The notes under the pieces: model-generated
Told to the model about the DNA's origin: nothing
Databases searched by the model: none
What the model saw: the letters and a program-made list of their open reading frames with translations, nothing else
In this document: piece by piece, positions 8,543 to 17,169 of the stretch
How the letters are laid out: the number at the start of each line of letters is the position of its first letter
Numbering within the stretch: the stretch's first letter is position 1
Assembly: GCF_038070315.1 (NCBI RefSeq)
Contig: NZ_JBBPCC010000031.1
Span: 11,368-75,367 of the forward strand
Origin: Paenibacillus_G filicis
GTDB taxonomy: Bacteria; Bacillota; Bacilli; Paenibacillales; NBRC-103111
Length of the DNA: 64,000 nt
Reading direction: 5' to 3'
Made by a program: the position numbers and the translations under genes

Positions 8543-9676
8543 TTACCCTTCTTGACCGGGGATTCCCCGGCTTGTCCGGTACTCGTAATTGCTTTTGCAG
8601 AGCTGCAGCAGCTCGTACTTCAAGCCCCTTCTGGGCCGGGTAATGACAGGGGGACGCAGGCCACGGCGGCGCAGCGCCGCCCGGACTGAAGAGGCATCGC
8701 CGATCCTATTGACGATCAGTTCATGGGGCAGTCCTTCCGTATACCGGGTCAGGAGAAAGGAATCGCATGCAGCCTCCCCGCTGCCCGCTCCAAGCTCATA
8801 GAGCTGGAAATCTCGCAGCATTCCCGCTTGTACCTTGGCAACCATCACCCCGCTATCGCCAAAATACAGGACATCCTGATCCACCATGCTTTCGCGGTCT
8901 ACGATTTGCTTGTCCGGCGTCTTCTGCAGATTTCGGATATGACCCAGCATATTCTGAGCCTTCTCGAATTCCAGGCGCTCTGCATACGCTACCATCCGCT
9001 CGCTCATCGCCGCGATCAGCGCCTCTCCCTGATGGGCCAGCAGCCCAGCCGCCTGTTCGGCACGCTCCCGGTACTCCTCCTCGGTGATCTGGCCTTCGCA
9101 GACCCCGCTGCATTTGCCGATATGATACAGCAGACATACCTTCTTAGGCAGAACCGTGCAGGTCCGCAGTCCATAATGGTCGGTCACAAATTCGAGCAGC
9201 GCATCGCGAAACCTTCGGCTTCGGAAGGGACCGAGGCGCCGGACCCCCTCCTCTTGCTCCTGCTCCTTGCCGCCAACAGACCTGCCTTTTTCTCCGGGCT
9301 CGGGCGAGAGGCTCCGGCCGCGGTTGCGGTAGTACACATCGAGACGTGGCAGCCGTTCTGCCGTGAGCTGGAGATAGGCGTACCCGCTGTGATCCTGCTT
9401 CAGTGCCCGGTTGTACTTGGGCTTATGAATTTTGATCAGATTGTTCTCCAGCAGCAAGCTCTCAGACTCATTATTGACGAGCACAATCTCAATGGAGGCA
9501 ATCTCGGCGACCAGCTGCCGGGTCCGCTTGCGCGGGTGGGTTTGTTGAAAATAGGAGCGCAGGCGATTCCGCAGACATTTGGATTTGCCTACATAGATGA
9601 TCTCGCCCACGTCGTTTTTCATCAGATAACACCCGGGACTAAGCGGATATTCATGGGGGTGAAAGGCAAACGGCAT
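8543..9676 (-). CDS. Truncated UvrC-like GIY-YIG nuclease
   Basis: 377 residues from the ATG at 9676; an upstream in-frame GTG at 9697 overlaps the ribosome site. The N-terminus carries a GIY-YIG nuclease domain (PGCYLMKNDVGEIIYVGKSKCLRNRLRSYF...), followed by a UvrC Cys cluster and a UVR motif (about 205-240) that in UvrC contacts UvrB. UvrC is normally about 600 residues. This protein ends where the C-terminal RNase H-like nuclease and helix-hairpin-helix begin, so it could make only the 3' incision. That resembles E. coli Cho, though here the central region is kept. A role in nucleotide-excision repair is inferred. A charged insert (about 123-145) is unusual. Confidence 0.85.
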   Translation of the reverse strand: MPFAFHPHEYPLSPGCYLMKNDVGEIIYVGKSKCLRNRLRSYFQQTHPRKRTRQLVAEIASIEIVLVNNESESLLLENNLIKIHKPKYNRALKQDHSGYAYLQLTAERLPRLDVYYRNRGRSLSPEPGEKGRSVGGKEQEQEEGVRRLGPFRSRRFRDALLEFVTDHYGLRTCTVLPKKVCLLYHIGKCSGVCEGQITEEEYRERAEQAAGLLAHQGEALIAAMSERMVAYAERLEFEKAQNMLGHIRNLQKTPDKQIVDRESMVDQDVLYFGDSGVMVAKVQAGMLRDFQLYELGAGSGEAACDSFLLTRYTEGLPHELIVNRIGDASSVRAALRRRGLRPPVITRPRRGLKYELLQLCKSNYEYRTSRGIPGQEG

Positions 9677-9809
9677 ACACAGTCTCTCCTCCGTCACTTC
9701 GTCTCACAGCTGATCCCTTGGAAGCTGCGGCAAGGGGCTTCCCGGCACAGGAACCCCGCACACAACCGGCCATACGCTCACATCTGCCCTGCTCGTAGAA
9801 AACGCAGGC

Positions 9810-10463
9810 TCAGGAATTCTCTCGCTTCGCCAGGTCCGATGGATCAGAGTCTCTCTCCTGCCGGGCGAAGCGCGCTTCGATCCTGCGGCTGACGAGCAGC
9901 GAGACGGCAACGAACAGCACAATATACAGCAGGTGCAGGGGATTTCGGATATAACGCTCAGGGTCATGCCCGATATAGGAAACAGCGAACACCATGACCG
10001 CCTTGCCCAAGGCAATCGCAAGGAGAAATGAGCGCATAGGCATCCTAGCGATCGCAGCCGCCATATTAATGACCACGAACGGGCCTACTGGAGATAAGCT
10101 AAGCAGGAATACATAGCTGAACGCATTCCTCCGGATCCAGGCCATGGCCTTGGCCACCTTCGGCTTCCGCGACCATCGCTGCACGAGACGATGCCCCGCT
10201 ATCTTACGTAAGATCCAGAAGGTTGTGACGCACCCGGCAACGATGCCGAGCCATGAATAGAGGAAACCGAGCCATAGTCCATATACAGCCGCATTGACTC
10301 CGATGATGACCAGCGTCGGCAACGGAGGGATAAAAGATTTGAGGAACGGAACCACCAGACCGGGCAGCGGGCCAAGCGCCCGGTAGTGCTCCAGCGCATT
10401 TCTCAAGTTTTCTTCGGTGAGTCCGGCCATGATGTCGGAAATATTCATAAGCTTAGTACGCAT
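9810..10463 (-). CDS. TVP38/TMEM64 (DedA-superfamily) membrane protein
   Basis: 217 residues with about five membrane segments and the SNARE-associated/VTT domain. Typical signs are the re-entrant region LKSFIPPLPTLVIIGVNAAVYG and the motif LSLSPVGPFVVINMAAAIARMP. Members of the wider DedA superfamily support membrane homeostasis, and some flip undecaprenyl phosphate or phospholipids; the substrate here cannot be told. The start at 10463 has a poor ribosome site, and an ATG five codons in is possible. The gene stands alone upstream of the DnaA-box cluster. Confidence 0.88.
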   Translation of the reverse strand: MRTKLMNISDIMAGLTEENLRNALEHYRALGPLPGLVVPFLKSFIPPLPTLVIIGVNAAVYGLWLGFLYSWLGIVAGCVTTFWILRKIAGHRLVQRWSRKPKVAKAMAWIRRNAFSYVFLLSLSPVGPFVVINMAAAIARMPMRSFLLAIALGKAVMVFAVSYIGHDPERYIRNPLHLLYIVLFVAVSLLVSRRIEARFARQERDSDPSDLAKRENS

Positions 10464-10573
10464 CCGTTTCCAGCCCCATCTAGAAATCTACCGGGCTTGT
10501 GCTTCTAGTTTACCACGAACGCGCCCATGAGGTCAGTCGCTCGCGCGAGGATCGAGCGAAGTTGTTACCCGGC

Positions 10574-10697
10574 TGTGAACAAAACGGAGGGTCAACCTGT
10601 GGATAGGAAGTTCTGTGGATATGTTTATATATATCTTCAGATTTATGCACATAAAGGGATACAAGCCTGTGATCTATGTGCATAAACCTGTGGATAA
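10574..10697. promoter_or_regulatory. Cluster of DnaA-box-like sites
   Basis: Three perfect matches to TTATNCACA: 10643-10651 (+, TTATGCACA), 10677-10685 (-, TTATGCACA) and 10689-10697 (-, TTATCCACA). One-mismatch copies lie at 10574-10582 (-), 10598-10606 (-) and 10614-10622 (-). An A/T-only stretch (about 10624-10634) lies inside. The cluster ends about 70 bases before the serS promoter. It could titrate DnaA, regulate serS or act in replication control. Confidence 0.65.
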
Positions 10698-10765
10698 CGT
10701 TGGAATCCACCCGTTTGGGTTCCTCCGATGCATCGGTCTGCTCAACTGCTGCAACTTAATGGATC

Positions 10766-10794
10766 TTGCGCGCAGGCGACAACTGAGCTATACT
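10766..10794 (+). promoter_or_regulatory. serS promoter
   Basis: TTGCGC (10766-10771), 17 bases, then TATACT (10789-10794). It predicts transcription from about 10801. Confidence 0.6.
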
Positions 10795-10800
10795 ACAACA

Positions 10801-11030
10801 AATCATACGTGACATTATGCCGTGGAAGAGCATCCAACTCGGAGGCGTTTTCGTCAAGGGGAGAGCGAGTCCCATCTCGTTCCCATTCCCCCTAAGCTAA
10901 CCGGGTTCCGCCCGTTATCGCGGAGCAAAGTGGATTGGACCTTTACCTGGTCCGGTCAATTTGGGTGGCACCGCGAGTCCTGAGCGCTCCTCGTCCCATG
11001 TGGATAAGGGCGCTTTTTGTATTTCACAAA
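10801..11030 (+). ncRNA. T-box riboswitch leader of serS
   Basis: The T-box core GGGTGGCACCGCGAG lies at 10974-10988. The bulge TGGC fits the NCCA end of tRNA-Ser, whose discriminator base is G. The terminator follows, with CGTCCC near 10992, AGGG and a T tract to about 11019. Uncharged tRNA-Ser should stabilise the antiterminator and raise serS expression. The region upstream of the core is short for a T-box, and I could not place the Ser specifier with certainty. AGC near 10833 and TCC near 10872 are candidates. Confidence 0.85.
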
Positions 11031-11047
11031 AAAGGAGCGAGGTTGCT

Positions 11048-12337
11048 ATGTTAGACATTTCATGGATTCGGGCCCATGCCCGCGAAGTACAGAGGACTGC
11101 TGAGGTGAAGGGAATATCCTTGCCGGTCGGCGAGCTGCTGGAGACGGATGAGGCACGCCGCCTGCTGCTTCAGCAGGTCGAGGAGCTGCGCAGACAGCGC
11201 AATATCGCCTCCGAGGCGATCGCGGGGCGGCTGCGGGGCGGTAGGCCGGGAGAGGCCGAGGAGCTCAAGCAGGCGGTCCGAGTGTTGAACGCTCAACTGG
11301 CCGAGCTGGAGAGCAGGCTGGGGGAGAAGGAACGGCGGGTCCGCGAGCTGATGCTGCTGGTGCCGAATCCCGTCTCGCCTGAAACCCCTATCGGGCAGTC
11401 CGATGCCGATAATCAGGAGCTCCGAAGGGTCGGCGAGCCGGCTTGCGTAGACTTCGCCCTCCGCGATCACGTAGCACTAGGCAGCTTGCATCAGATTCTG
11501 GATATCCCCCGCGGGGTCAAGGTCGCCGGAAGCCGGCATTACTACCTGCAAGGGGCAGGGGCCCTGCTTCACCGGGCCGTCCAGCAGCTGGCGCTCGATC
11601 TGCTGATCGCCCGCGGCTATACGCCGCTGGAAGTGCCGCTGATGGTCCGCACGGAATCGTTCGTGGATACCGGATACTTCCCGGCAGGGCGCGACCAGGC
11701 CTTCCGGATCGATGAAGAGGAGCAGTGGCTGGCGGGAACGTCAGAGGTTCCCCTGGTTGCCTACTACAGCGGAGATATCGTCGATGTCTCGGAGCCCGTC
11801 AGGCTGGCTGCCGCCTCCACCTGCTTCCGCAGTGAGGTAGGCTCGGCTGGCAAGGACGTACACGGCCTGTACAGAGTCCATCAATTCGCCAAGGTGGAGC
11901 AGGTGATTCTCTGCGAAGCCGATCCCGGGCTATCCGAGCGGATGCTGCAGGAAATTACACGCAACGCGGAGGATCTGCTGCAGTTGCTGGAGCTTCCGTA
12001 CCGCGTAATGGCGGTATGCAGCGGAGATATGTCGGCGAGAACGCATAAGCAATACGACATCGAGACCTGGATGCCGAGCAGGCAAGCTTATGGAGAAACC
12101 CATTCCGCCTCCGCCCTGCTGGACTTTCAGGCGCGCCGCGCTCAGATCCGGTACCGGGACGGAGACGGCCGTCTTCGCTATTGCTACACGCTGAACAATA
12201 CAGCCGTGGCTACGCCCAGAATCCTCATCCCGCTGCTGGAGAATCACCAGCAGGCAGACGGCTCCATTCGCATCCCTGAGGCGCTGAGGCCCTATATGGG
12301 GGGCAAGGAGCTGCTGACAGCGCCGTCTCCGGATTAG
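11048..12337 (+). CDS. serS: Seryl-tRNA synthetase
   Basis: 429 residues, the normal length. It charges tRNA-Ser with serine in the cytosol. The N-terminal coiled-coil arm that grips the long variable arm of tRNA-Ser spans about 25-105. The class II core follows, with motif 2 (FRSEVGSAGKDVHGLYRVHQF, split around residue 265) and motif 3 (NNTAVATPRILIPLLENHQ). The ATG at 11048 follows AAAGGAGCGAGG. The gene has its own T-box leader. Paenibacilli often carry more than one serS, and the relaxed N-terminal sequence would fit a second copy, but one window cannot show this. Confidence 0.95.
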   Translation: MLDISWIRAHAREVQRTAEVKGISLPVGELLETDEARRLLLQQVEELRRQRNIASEAIAGRLRGGRPGEAEELKQAVRVLNAQLAELESRLGEKERRVRELMLLVPNPVSPETPIGQSDADNQELRRVGEPACVDFALRDHVALGSLHQILDIPRGVKVAGSRHYYLQGAGALLHRAVQQLALDLLIARGYTPLEVPLMVRTESFVDTGYFPAGRDQAFRIDEEEQWLAGTSEVPLVAYYSGDIVDVSEPVRLAAASTCFRSEVGSAGKDVHGLYRVHQFAKVEQVILCEADPGLSERMLQEITRNAEDLLQLLELPYRVMAVCSGDMSARTHKQYDIETWMPSRQAYGETHSASALLDFQARRAQIRYRDGDGRLRYCYTLNNTAVATPRILIPLLENHQQADGSIRIPEALRPYMGGKELLTAPSPD

Positions 12338-12635
12338 GGGGCCGCGTACACCGCAGAAGCGATCACGTTACTAGAGGCTGTGCGATTCCCAAGTTAGGTG
12401 GCGCTCCCGCCCCTAAGCCGGACACTCCCCTCAGACGCAGGCTATCGCAGTCGTACGGAGATCACGGCCGATCTTCGCGCATCACCAAACAAGAGGTTCC
12501 CCGGTCACTCCGGCGGAACCTCTTGTGAGTTTGTCTGTTAAGCGAATTTATTCGGATACCATGCATGTACCCGGTACGTCCAGGTGTTTACAGGACGGCT
12601 AGCCTCCGCGCTCTCCAGATTGCCTTTCCGTTCCG
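12338..12635. other. Intergenic region with a terminator hairpin
   Basis: No gene is seen. A 12-bp stem (12489-12500 ACAAGAGGTTCC with 12515-12526) forms a hairpin followed by a weak T-rich stretch, probably ending serS transcription. The rest shows nothing I can support. Confidence 0.6.
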
Positions 12636-13118
12636 CTAAGTCCCACCATACCGGCCATGCTCACCCGCAACAAACCAATTATAGAACCAGCGCGAGGCCA
12701 TCAGGGAGATCAGCACCGATATAAACGTCCAGTACCAGGCCCATCCGTTATAGGCGATCAGATCCGTGTATTTCTCGATGAAATATTCAGGAACCGTTAC
12801 GCCCGACGCAAAGGCCGCGTAATAGCCGAATTTGAGCAGAGGGTCCTTGGTCCGGGGGTAATACATATTGACATAACAGGCGATAGCGGGGAATACGAGA
12901 AATTCAAACGCGAAGCTCGTGCGGGTCGCAATCCGAAACTCCCTCACCGGATATTCCAGCAGCCCGACCTCCACTACAAGCAGGCCTAGGATCCAGCTCA
13001 GACACTGCTGGAACAGGAATACGGCTTGGACCGTGCGCGGCTCTTGGCGGTGGACGACCCACAAGGCCACCAGCGTAACCACATAGACTCCCGCCAGTAG
13101 CCACCGTTCGACGGTCAT
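12636..13118 (-). CDS. CBO0543-family membrane protein (copy 2)
   Basis: 160 residues with four or five membrane helices and the family pattern VEVGLLEYPVREF ... FEFLVFPAIACYVNMYYP. The function of CBO0543 proteins is unknown; they are common in spore-forming Firmicutes and often occur in tandem. Its start overlaps the stop of the upstream paralogue by 4 bases, so the two should be translated together. Confidence 0.8.
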   Translation of the reverse strand: MTVERWLLAGVYVVTLVALWVVHRQEPRTVQAVFLFQQCLSWILGLLVVEVGLLEYPVREFRIATRTSFAFEFLVFPAIACYVNMYYPRTKDPLLKFGYYAAFASGVTVPEYFIEKYTDLIAYNGWAWYWTFISVLISLMASRWFYNWFVAGEHGRYGGT

Positions 13119-13606
13119 GGATGTTCACCTGCCGACAGAATCATCCGCCCTCGGAAAAACCAGCGATAGTACCGGTACACGACATAGAATAGCAGGAAAG
13201 CCATCGTGAAATGAAAATACCATCTCATATGCAGGGGATGAATCAGCTCGGTATAGGTGGAGACCAGCACGATAAATAGCGTGTATATCCCGGCAAATAC
13301 CAAGGAATGCACAAATTTTCTCACCCAGGAGCCTTGCTCAGGGTAGTAAAGGCAATAAAAAACGCAAATCGTTGGATATAATCCATAGTTAAAAGAGAAG
13401 TTCGTGGAACCGGCTTTGACAAATTCTCGCACCGGATTCTCGTTCCATCCAATTTCTACAAGAATTAGGCTGATGCTCCAGGTGAATACCTGATCCGCGA
13501 ACAAAATAAGGGCCGCCTCCCGCCGCTTGTTCTTGGGTACTAGCCACTTCAGCGAACAGACGATCACGATCCATACGACACCGATAACCATTCGCTCTAT
13601 AGTCAT
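13115..13606 (-). CDS. CBO0543-family membrane protein (copy 1)
   Basis: 163 residues, paralogous to the gene downstream. It shares the pattern VEIGWNENPVREF ... FNYGLYPTICVFYCLYYP and the same four-to-five-helix layout. The Glu within the second helix and the ENPVREF/EYPVREF loop are kept in both copies and may matter for function. The two genes form a translationally coupled operon. A role in the spore membrane has been suggested for relatives by taxonomic distribution only; I infer nothing firmer. Confidence 0.8.
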   Translation of the reverse strand: MTIERMVIGVVWIVIVCSLKWLVPKNKRREAALILFADQVFTWSISLILVEIGWNENPVREFVKAGSTNFSFNYGLYPTICVFYCLYYPEQGSWVRKFVHSLVFAGIYTLFIVLVSTYTELIHPLHMRWYFHFTMAFLLFYVVYRYYRWFFRGRMILSAGEHP

Positions 13607-13744
13607 GACTAACCGTTCTCCCTATCCAGTATAACCAAAGTATCCCCAAGGCCTGGCAGGAATACTCACACCTGCAGCCGCTTCGCTGTATATGCGCATA
13701 ATCCCTCCTGCTCTATCGCAAGCTACAGGCAGGAGGTGTTAGGC

Positions 13745-13900
13745 TTGAATCCACAACAGGAGAACGATAGCTTTAGAGCGGAGAGCTCGATCGAGCTGGG
13801 CAACGGAACCGGGATGGATTATACGAAGGATTTTATTTATGGGAGCGACCAAAGCCAGTATGCCGAGCCGGAGGAGGCTGGGGAAGAAATCGAAGGGTAA
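13745..13900 (+). CDS. Small acidic unknown protein
   Basis: 51 codons from a TTG at 13745 with a strong ribosome site (AGGAGGT, 13732-13738) 6 bases upstream. The product is very acidic and polar (ends YAEPEEAGEEIEG), has no membrane segment and no recognised domain. It ends 75 bases before the carbonic anhydrase start on the same strand, so the two may be cotranscribed. The ideal ribosome site and low-complexity acidic make-up, similar to small unnamed Bacillales proteins, support it as real. Confidence 0.6.
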   Translation: MNPQQENDSFRAESSIELGNGTGMDYTKDFIYGSDQSQYAEPEEAGEEIEG

Positions 13901-13975
13901 GCGATTCAGGTTGACTCTCGGCAGCGACGGGTGAATAATAAAGAGAAAGCCGTATTTGCGAGGGAGAAGATGCGT

Positions 13976-14551
13976 ATGTCGCTGGTGTCGGAGCTCATGG
14001 AGCATAACCGAAAATTTGTGGAGCAACGAGAATACGAATCTTACTTGACGGATAAGTACCCGGACAAGAAAATTGCGATCCTGACCTGCATGGATACGCG
14101 TCTGGTTGAGCTACTTCCCAAAGCACTGAATCTCCGCAACGGAGATGCCAAAATTATCAAAAATGCCGGTGCCATTCTTACCCAGCCTTTCGGCAGTGCG
14201 ATGCGCAGTATTCTGGTCGCTATCTACGAGATGGGCGCGAGAGAGGTACTCGTCATCGGTCATTACGGCTGCGGGATGACTAAGCTCGATGCAGGCGCCA
14301 TGGTAGCGAAATTCCGGGATCACGGGATTTCCGATCAGGTGCTGTCCACGCTGGAGCATTCGGGGATTCGCATGGAGCGGTTCCTGAGAGGCTTTGAAAG
14401 CCCGGAGGAGGGCGTGCTGCACAGCGTGAAGATTATCCGCAATCACCCGCTGATGCCGGCTGCCATTCCTGTTCATGGCTTCCTGATGCATCCTGACACC
14501 GGCGGGCTGGAGATTATTGTCGAGGATTACCGGGAATCCGCTGCGTTGTAA
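13976..14551 (+). CDS. ytiB: Beta-class carbonic anhydrase
   Basis: 191 residues from the ATG at 13976, which follows GGGAGAAG; longer readings begin at a GTG without a ribosome site. It matches Bacillus YtiB throughout (MSLVSELMEHNRKFVEQREYES...). The zinc site is intact: Cys in ILTCMDTRLVE and His plus Cys in GHYGCGM, with the Asp/Arg dyad in CMDTR. It interconverts CO2 and bicarbonate in the cytosol, supplying bicarbonate to carboxylases. A strong terminator follows. Confidence 0.93.
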   Translation: MSLVSELMEHNRKFVEQREYESYLTDKYPDKKIAILTCMDTRLVELLPKALNLRNGDAKIIKNAGAILTQPFGSAMRSILVAIYEMGAREVLVIGHYGCGMTKLDAGAMVAKFRDHGISDQVLSTLEHSGIRMERFLRGFESPEEGVLHSVKIIRNHPLMPAAIPVHGFLMHPDTGGLEIIVEDYRESAAL

Positions 14552-14579
14552 CCCCATACGTTCAGGAGTATGCAAAGAA

Positions 14580-14613
14580 GCCTGTCCGCTACACATGCGG
14601 GCAGGCCTTTTTT
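14580..14613 (+). terminator. Terminator after the carbonic anhydrase gene
   Basis: Stem GCCTGTCCGC (14580-14589) with GCGGGCAGGC (14597-14606), then six T. Confidence 0.9.
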
Positions 14614-14662
14614 ACATGGCTGGCTGCTCACGCAGGCAGCCGCGGACACTCAGAACAAGGCT

Positions 14663-15088
14663 TCAGACTGGCTTGCCTGCTTCATCCTCTTCCTTGAGCT
14701 GAGCCTCTACTTCGATAACGTCGGGACTCGTCGCCGCCGCCTCCCCGAAGAAGTCCTGTAGCTTGCCGACCGCCTTCTGCTTCACACCGCTATCGATGCT
14801 CTTCGACACAGCGCCCAGCGCAAGCATCAGTGCTCCCAGGTCATCGACGTATCCGACGGTTGGCAGCAGGTCCGGTACGATGTCCAGCGGCAGGATCAGA
14901 TAGCCGAGCGCACCGTAAATCTGGACCTTGGCTCTCAAGGGCGTATTCGGGCTTTCCAGCGCATAGAACAGCAGCAGGCCGACATAGACGACCTTCATGC
15001 CCGCCTCACGGGCATACTTCGCCAGCTTGGACCAGAAGCCGTCCACCGAGAAATGCTTCTGATACTTGGATGCATCCATCCCGCTCAC
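14663..15088 (-). CDS. YkvA-family (DUF1232) membrane protein
   Basis: 141 residues. The DUF1232 core lies at about 50-95 with the hallmark YLILPLDIVPDLLPTVGYVDDLGAL, an amphipathic or membrane segment carrying conserved Pro and Asp residues. The family is widespread and of unknown function. It is followed 15 bases upstream on the same strand by the alarmone synthetase gene, so the two probably form an operon, synthetase first. Confidence 0.85.
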   Translation of the reverse strand: MSGMDASKYQKHFSVDGFWSKLAKYAREAGMKVVYVGLLLFYALESPNTPLRAKVQIYGALGYLILPLDIVPDLLPTVGYVDDLGALMLALGAVSKSIDSGVKQKAVGKLQDFFGEAAATSPDVIEVEAQLKEEDEAGKPV

Positions 15089-15103
15089 GCCCTTCAGAAT
15101 GAT

Positions 15104-15853
15104 TTATTTATTCGGGTCCATCAGATCGAGAAAAGCCTGCGGCAGAGCAAATTGCTGATTGCTGATGACAATCCGGTTATCCCGGCTCTCAGCCGCCTCG
15201 GATTGCTCTTCCTTGATACCCTCGACTTCCTTATGCAGGCGTTCCATCTGACGATCCAAAGCGGAAGCCGCATTGGCAGCCCCCTTCAGCTCTTCGAGCA
15301 GACGGGCCGGTACGGTCTGGTTATCCTGCTTGTACTTATAATAAATCTTGTGCTCGAGACTCGCCCAGAAGTCCATGGCGATGGTACGGATCTGCACCTC
15401 GATGCATACGCGCTCCTGCCCGTCGGACATATTCACCGGCACCTCGATCAGCAGATGCAGGCTTTGATAGCCATTCGGCTTCGGATGGCGGATATAATCC
15501 TTTTCTTCGAGCACCGTGAGGTCCACCTGATTCTTAAGCATATCACTGATCACGTAAATATCCGCCAGGAACGAGCAGGTGATGCGCAAGCCGGCAATAT
15601 CCTTGATGTGATCGCGGATCCCCGGGAAGGAGATGTCCCCTCCCTTGCGATACAGCTTGTTCAGGATGCTCTCCGGGGATTTCAGCCGCGACTTGGTATG
15701 CTCGATCGGGTTGTATTCATGCAGGAATTGGAATTCCTCCACCAGCACGCCGATCCGTGTTTCCATCACATCGAGAGCGAATTTATACATCATCATAAAC
15801 CGCGTAATTTCGTTTCTAAATCGTTTCAACTCGTTCATCGAAAGCTGATTCAT
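15104..15853 (-). CDS. ywaC: Small alarmone synthetase, YwaC/RelP type
   Basis: 249 residues from the ATG at 15853, which has GGGAAGGAA 9 bases upstream; an earlier ATG at 15880 has no ribosome site. It aligns along its length with YwaC (RelP/SasA): YKFALDVMETRI, NPIEHTKSRLKSPESI, DIAGLRI, HPKPNGYQSLHL and EVQIRTIAMDFWASLEHKIYYK. These are the RelA-type synthetase motifs; no hydrolase, TGS or ACT domains are present. It transfers pyrophosphate from ATP to GDP or GTP to make (p)ppGpp, and in Bacillus it is induced by cell-wall stress. The C-terminus is some 35 residues longer than in YwaC. Confidence 0.92.
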   Translation of the reverse strand: MNQLSMNELKRFRNEITRFMMMYKFALDVMETRIGVLVEEFQFLHEYNPIEHTKSRLKSPESILNKLYRKGGDISFPGIRDHIKDIAGLRITCSFLADIYVISDMLKNQVDLTVLEEKDYIRHPKPNGYQSLHLLIEVPVNMSDGQERVCIEVQIRTIAMDFWASLEHKIYYKYKQDNQTVPARLLEELKGAANAASALDRQMERLHKEVEGIKEEQSEAAESRDNRIVISNQQFALPQAFLDLMDPNK

Positions 15854-15975
15854 TTCGTTTAGTTCCTTCCCTATTCCCATTTGCTTGGAGGGTTTGGAGC
15901 GCCCGCCTCTTTAGTTTAAAGCACGCCTGCCATGGGATGCAAATCTCCCCAGACGGCCGCCCTGGCAGCAGAGCA

Positions 15976-16983
15976 TCAGCTCTTGTTCGTATCGACATCA
16001 ATGATATCGAGCAGGAAGACAAAGATCGGAATCCCGAGGATCAGCCCCCAGATGCCGAGGTAATGCTCGGAGAACAGCAGCACGATAAATGTATAGAACA
16101 TCGGGAGATTCATTTTGGAGGACATCAGCTTCGGATTCAGCAGATAGCCTTCGAGGAAGTGCAGCACGGCAATCATCGCCACGACGTAGATCACTAGCAT
16201 ATACCCGCCGATATTGTAGGCGATAATGCAGAGCGGGGCCAGGGAGATCACGAAGCCGGCTACCGGAATCAGACTGAGCAGGAAAATCATGATCGCCAGA
16301 GCGAAGAGGTAAGGGAACCCGAGAATCCACAGACCGATGATGGTAAACACGGTATTGAACAAAGCGATCAGAACCTGCGCCTCGATGACCTTGCCGAAGG
16401 ATAGAATGAATTTTTTGCCGAAATATTCGAGCTCATGGTAGAACCACGACAGCTTGCTGTCCCTGAGCCTGGAGGTAAAGGCCACGATGCGGGTTTTCTC
16501 GAGAATAAATACAAAGCTTAGAATGATCGCCAGCACGAAGGTTGTCCCCCAATTGCTGACCCTCAGGATATATTCGAAGCCCTGCTTCATATAGGATTGC
16601 AGGTTGAGGTCCTTCACATTCTTGTAGATATACCGGGAGAATTCGTCCTGGGGGGCGGGCATGTTCGTTAAGCCGATCAGAATATCCGCCAGCTGTTTGA
16701 CTTGACCGATGACCTTAGGGAGATAGTTCACAAGCGCCAGCACGAAGCCGGTAATGAGGGCCGCATAGAGCAGCACAATAATAATCTTGCTGTTGATCGT
16801 CACATACTTGCTGATCCTGCTCGTGATGGCCCGTTGAAGACTGTTCATGATATAGGCAATCAGGAACGTAAGCAGCACCAGGTTCATCATATCCCGGATA
16901 CTGAATAACAGCAGGCAGATTAACAGCAGAATCAGGAACCGCCGTACCGTCATATTCTCAAAAAATTGTTTCAGGTTTTCCAT
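15976..16983 (-). CDS. AI-2E family transporter
   Basis: 335 residues with about eight membrane helices and the family's C-terminal block (LSLIPVAGFVISLAPLCIIAY; YLLNPKLMSSKMNLPMFYTF; SEHYLGIWGLILGIPIFVF). The family includes TqsA, YdbI and YtvI, exporters or antiporters whose substrates are mostly unknown; some are Na+/H+ antiporters. No quorum-sensing genes are nearby, so export of AI-2 should not be assumed. It ends about 120 bases upstream of the alarmone gene on the same strand. Confidence 0.88.
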   Translation of the reverse strand: MENLKQFFENMTVRRFLILLLICLLLFSIRDMMNLVLLTFLIAYIMNSLQRAITSRISKYVTINSKIIIVLLYAALITGFVLALVNYLPKVIGQVKQLADILIGLTNMPAPQDEFSRYIYKNVKDLNLQSYMKQGFEYILRVSNWGTTFVLAIILSFVFILEKTRIVAFTSRLRDSKLSWFYHELEYFGKKFILSFGKVIEAQVLIALFNTVFTIIGLWILGFPYLFALAIMIFLLSLIPVAGFVISLAPLCIIAYNIGGYMLVIYVVAMIAVLHFLEGYLLNPKLMSSKMNLPMFYTFIVLLFSEHYLGIWGLILGIPIFVFLLDIIDVDTNKS

Positions 16984-17132
16984 CCCATCATCTCCACTCA
17001 GGCAGTCCGCTAAATTTGTCCTATAGCTTAGTCTACCGCAAGCAAATTACTTATAGCAACTCACATTGAAAAAGCTTTTTCAACCAAGTTCCAGGAGACC
17101 TTCATGGAAAGCCCTGCGGGAGCGATCCAAGC

Positions 17133-17169
17133 AAAAAAGCCGGTCCGCCGCTTAGCGGAATCCGGCTTT
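17133..17169 (-). terminator. Terminator overlapping the acyltransferase stop
   Basis: Arms 17136-17143 and 17162-17169 (AAAGCCGG/CCGGCTTT) with a six-base T tract on the minus strand. The stem begins inside the last codons of the acyltransferase gene. Confidence 0.85.

Noticed and set aside
8723..9892. 389-codon open frame on the + strand opposite the UvrC-like gene
   Set aside because: It is a complementary-strand shadow; the minus strand carries the GIY-YIG and UVR motifs.
10999..11007. Further DnaA-box match TTATCCACA (minus strand)
   Set aside because: It lies in the loop of the serS T-box terminator, is isolated from the cluster, and is probably chance.
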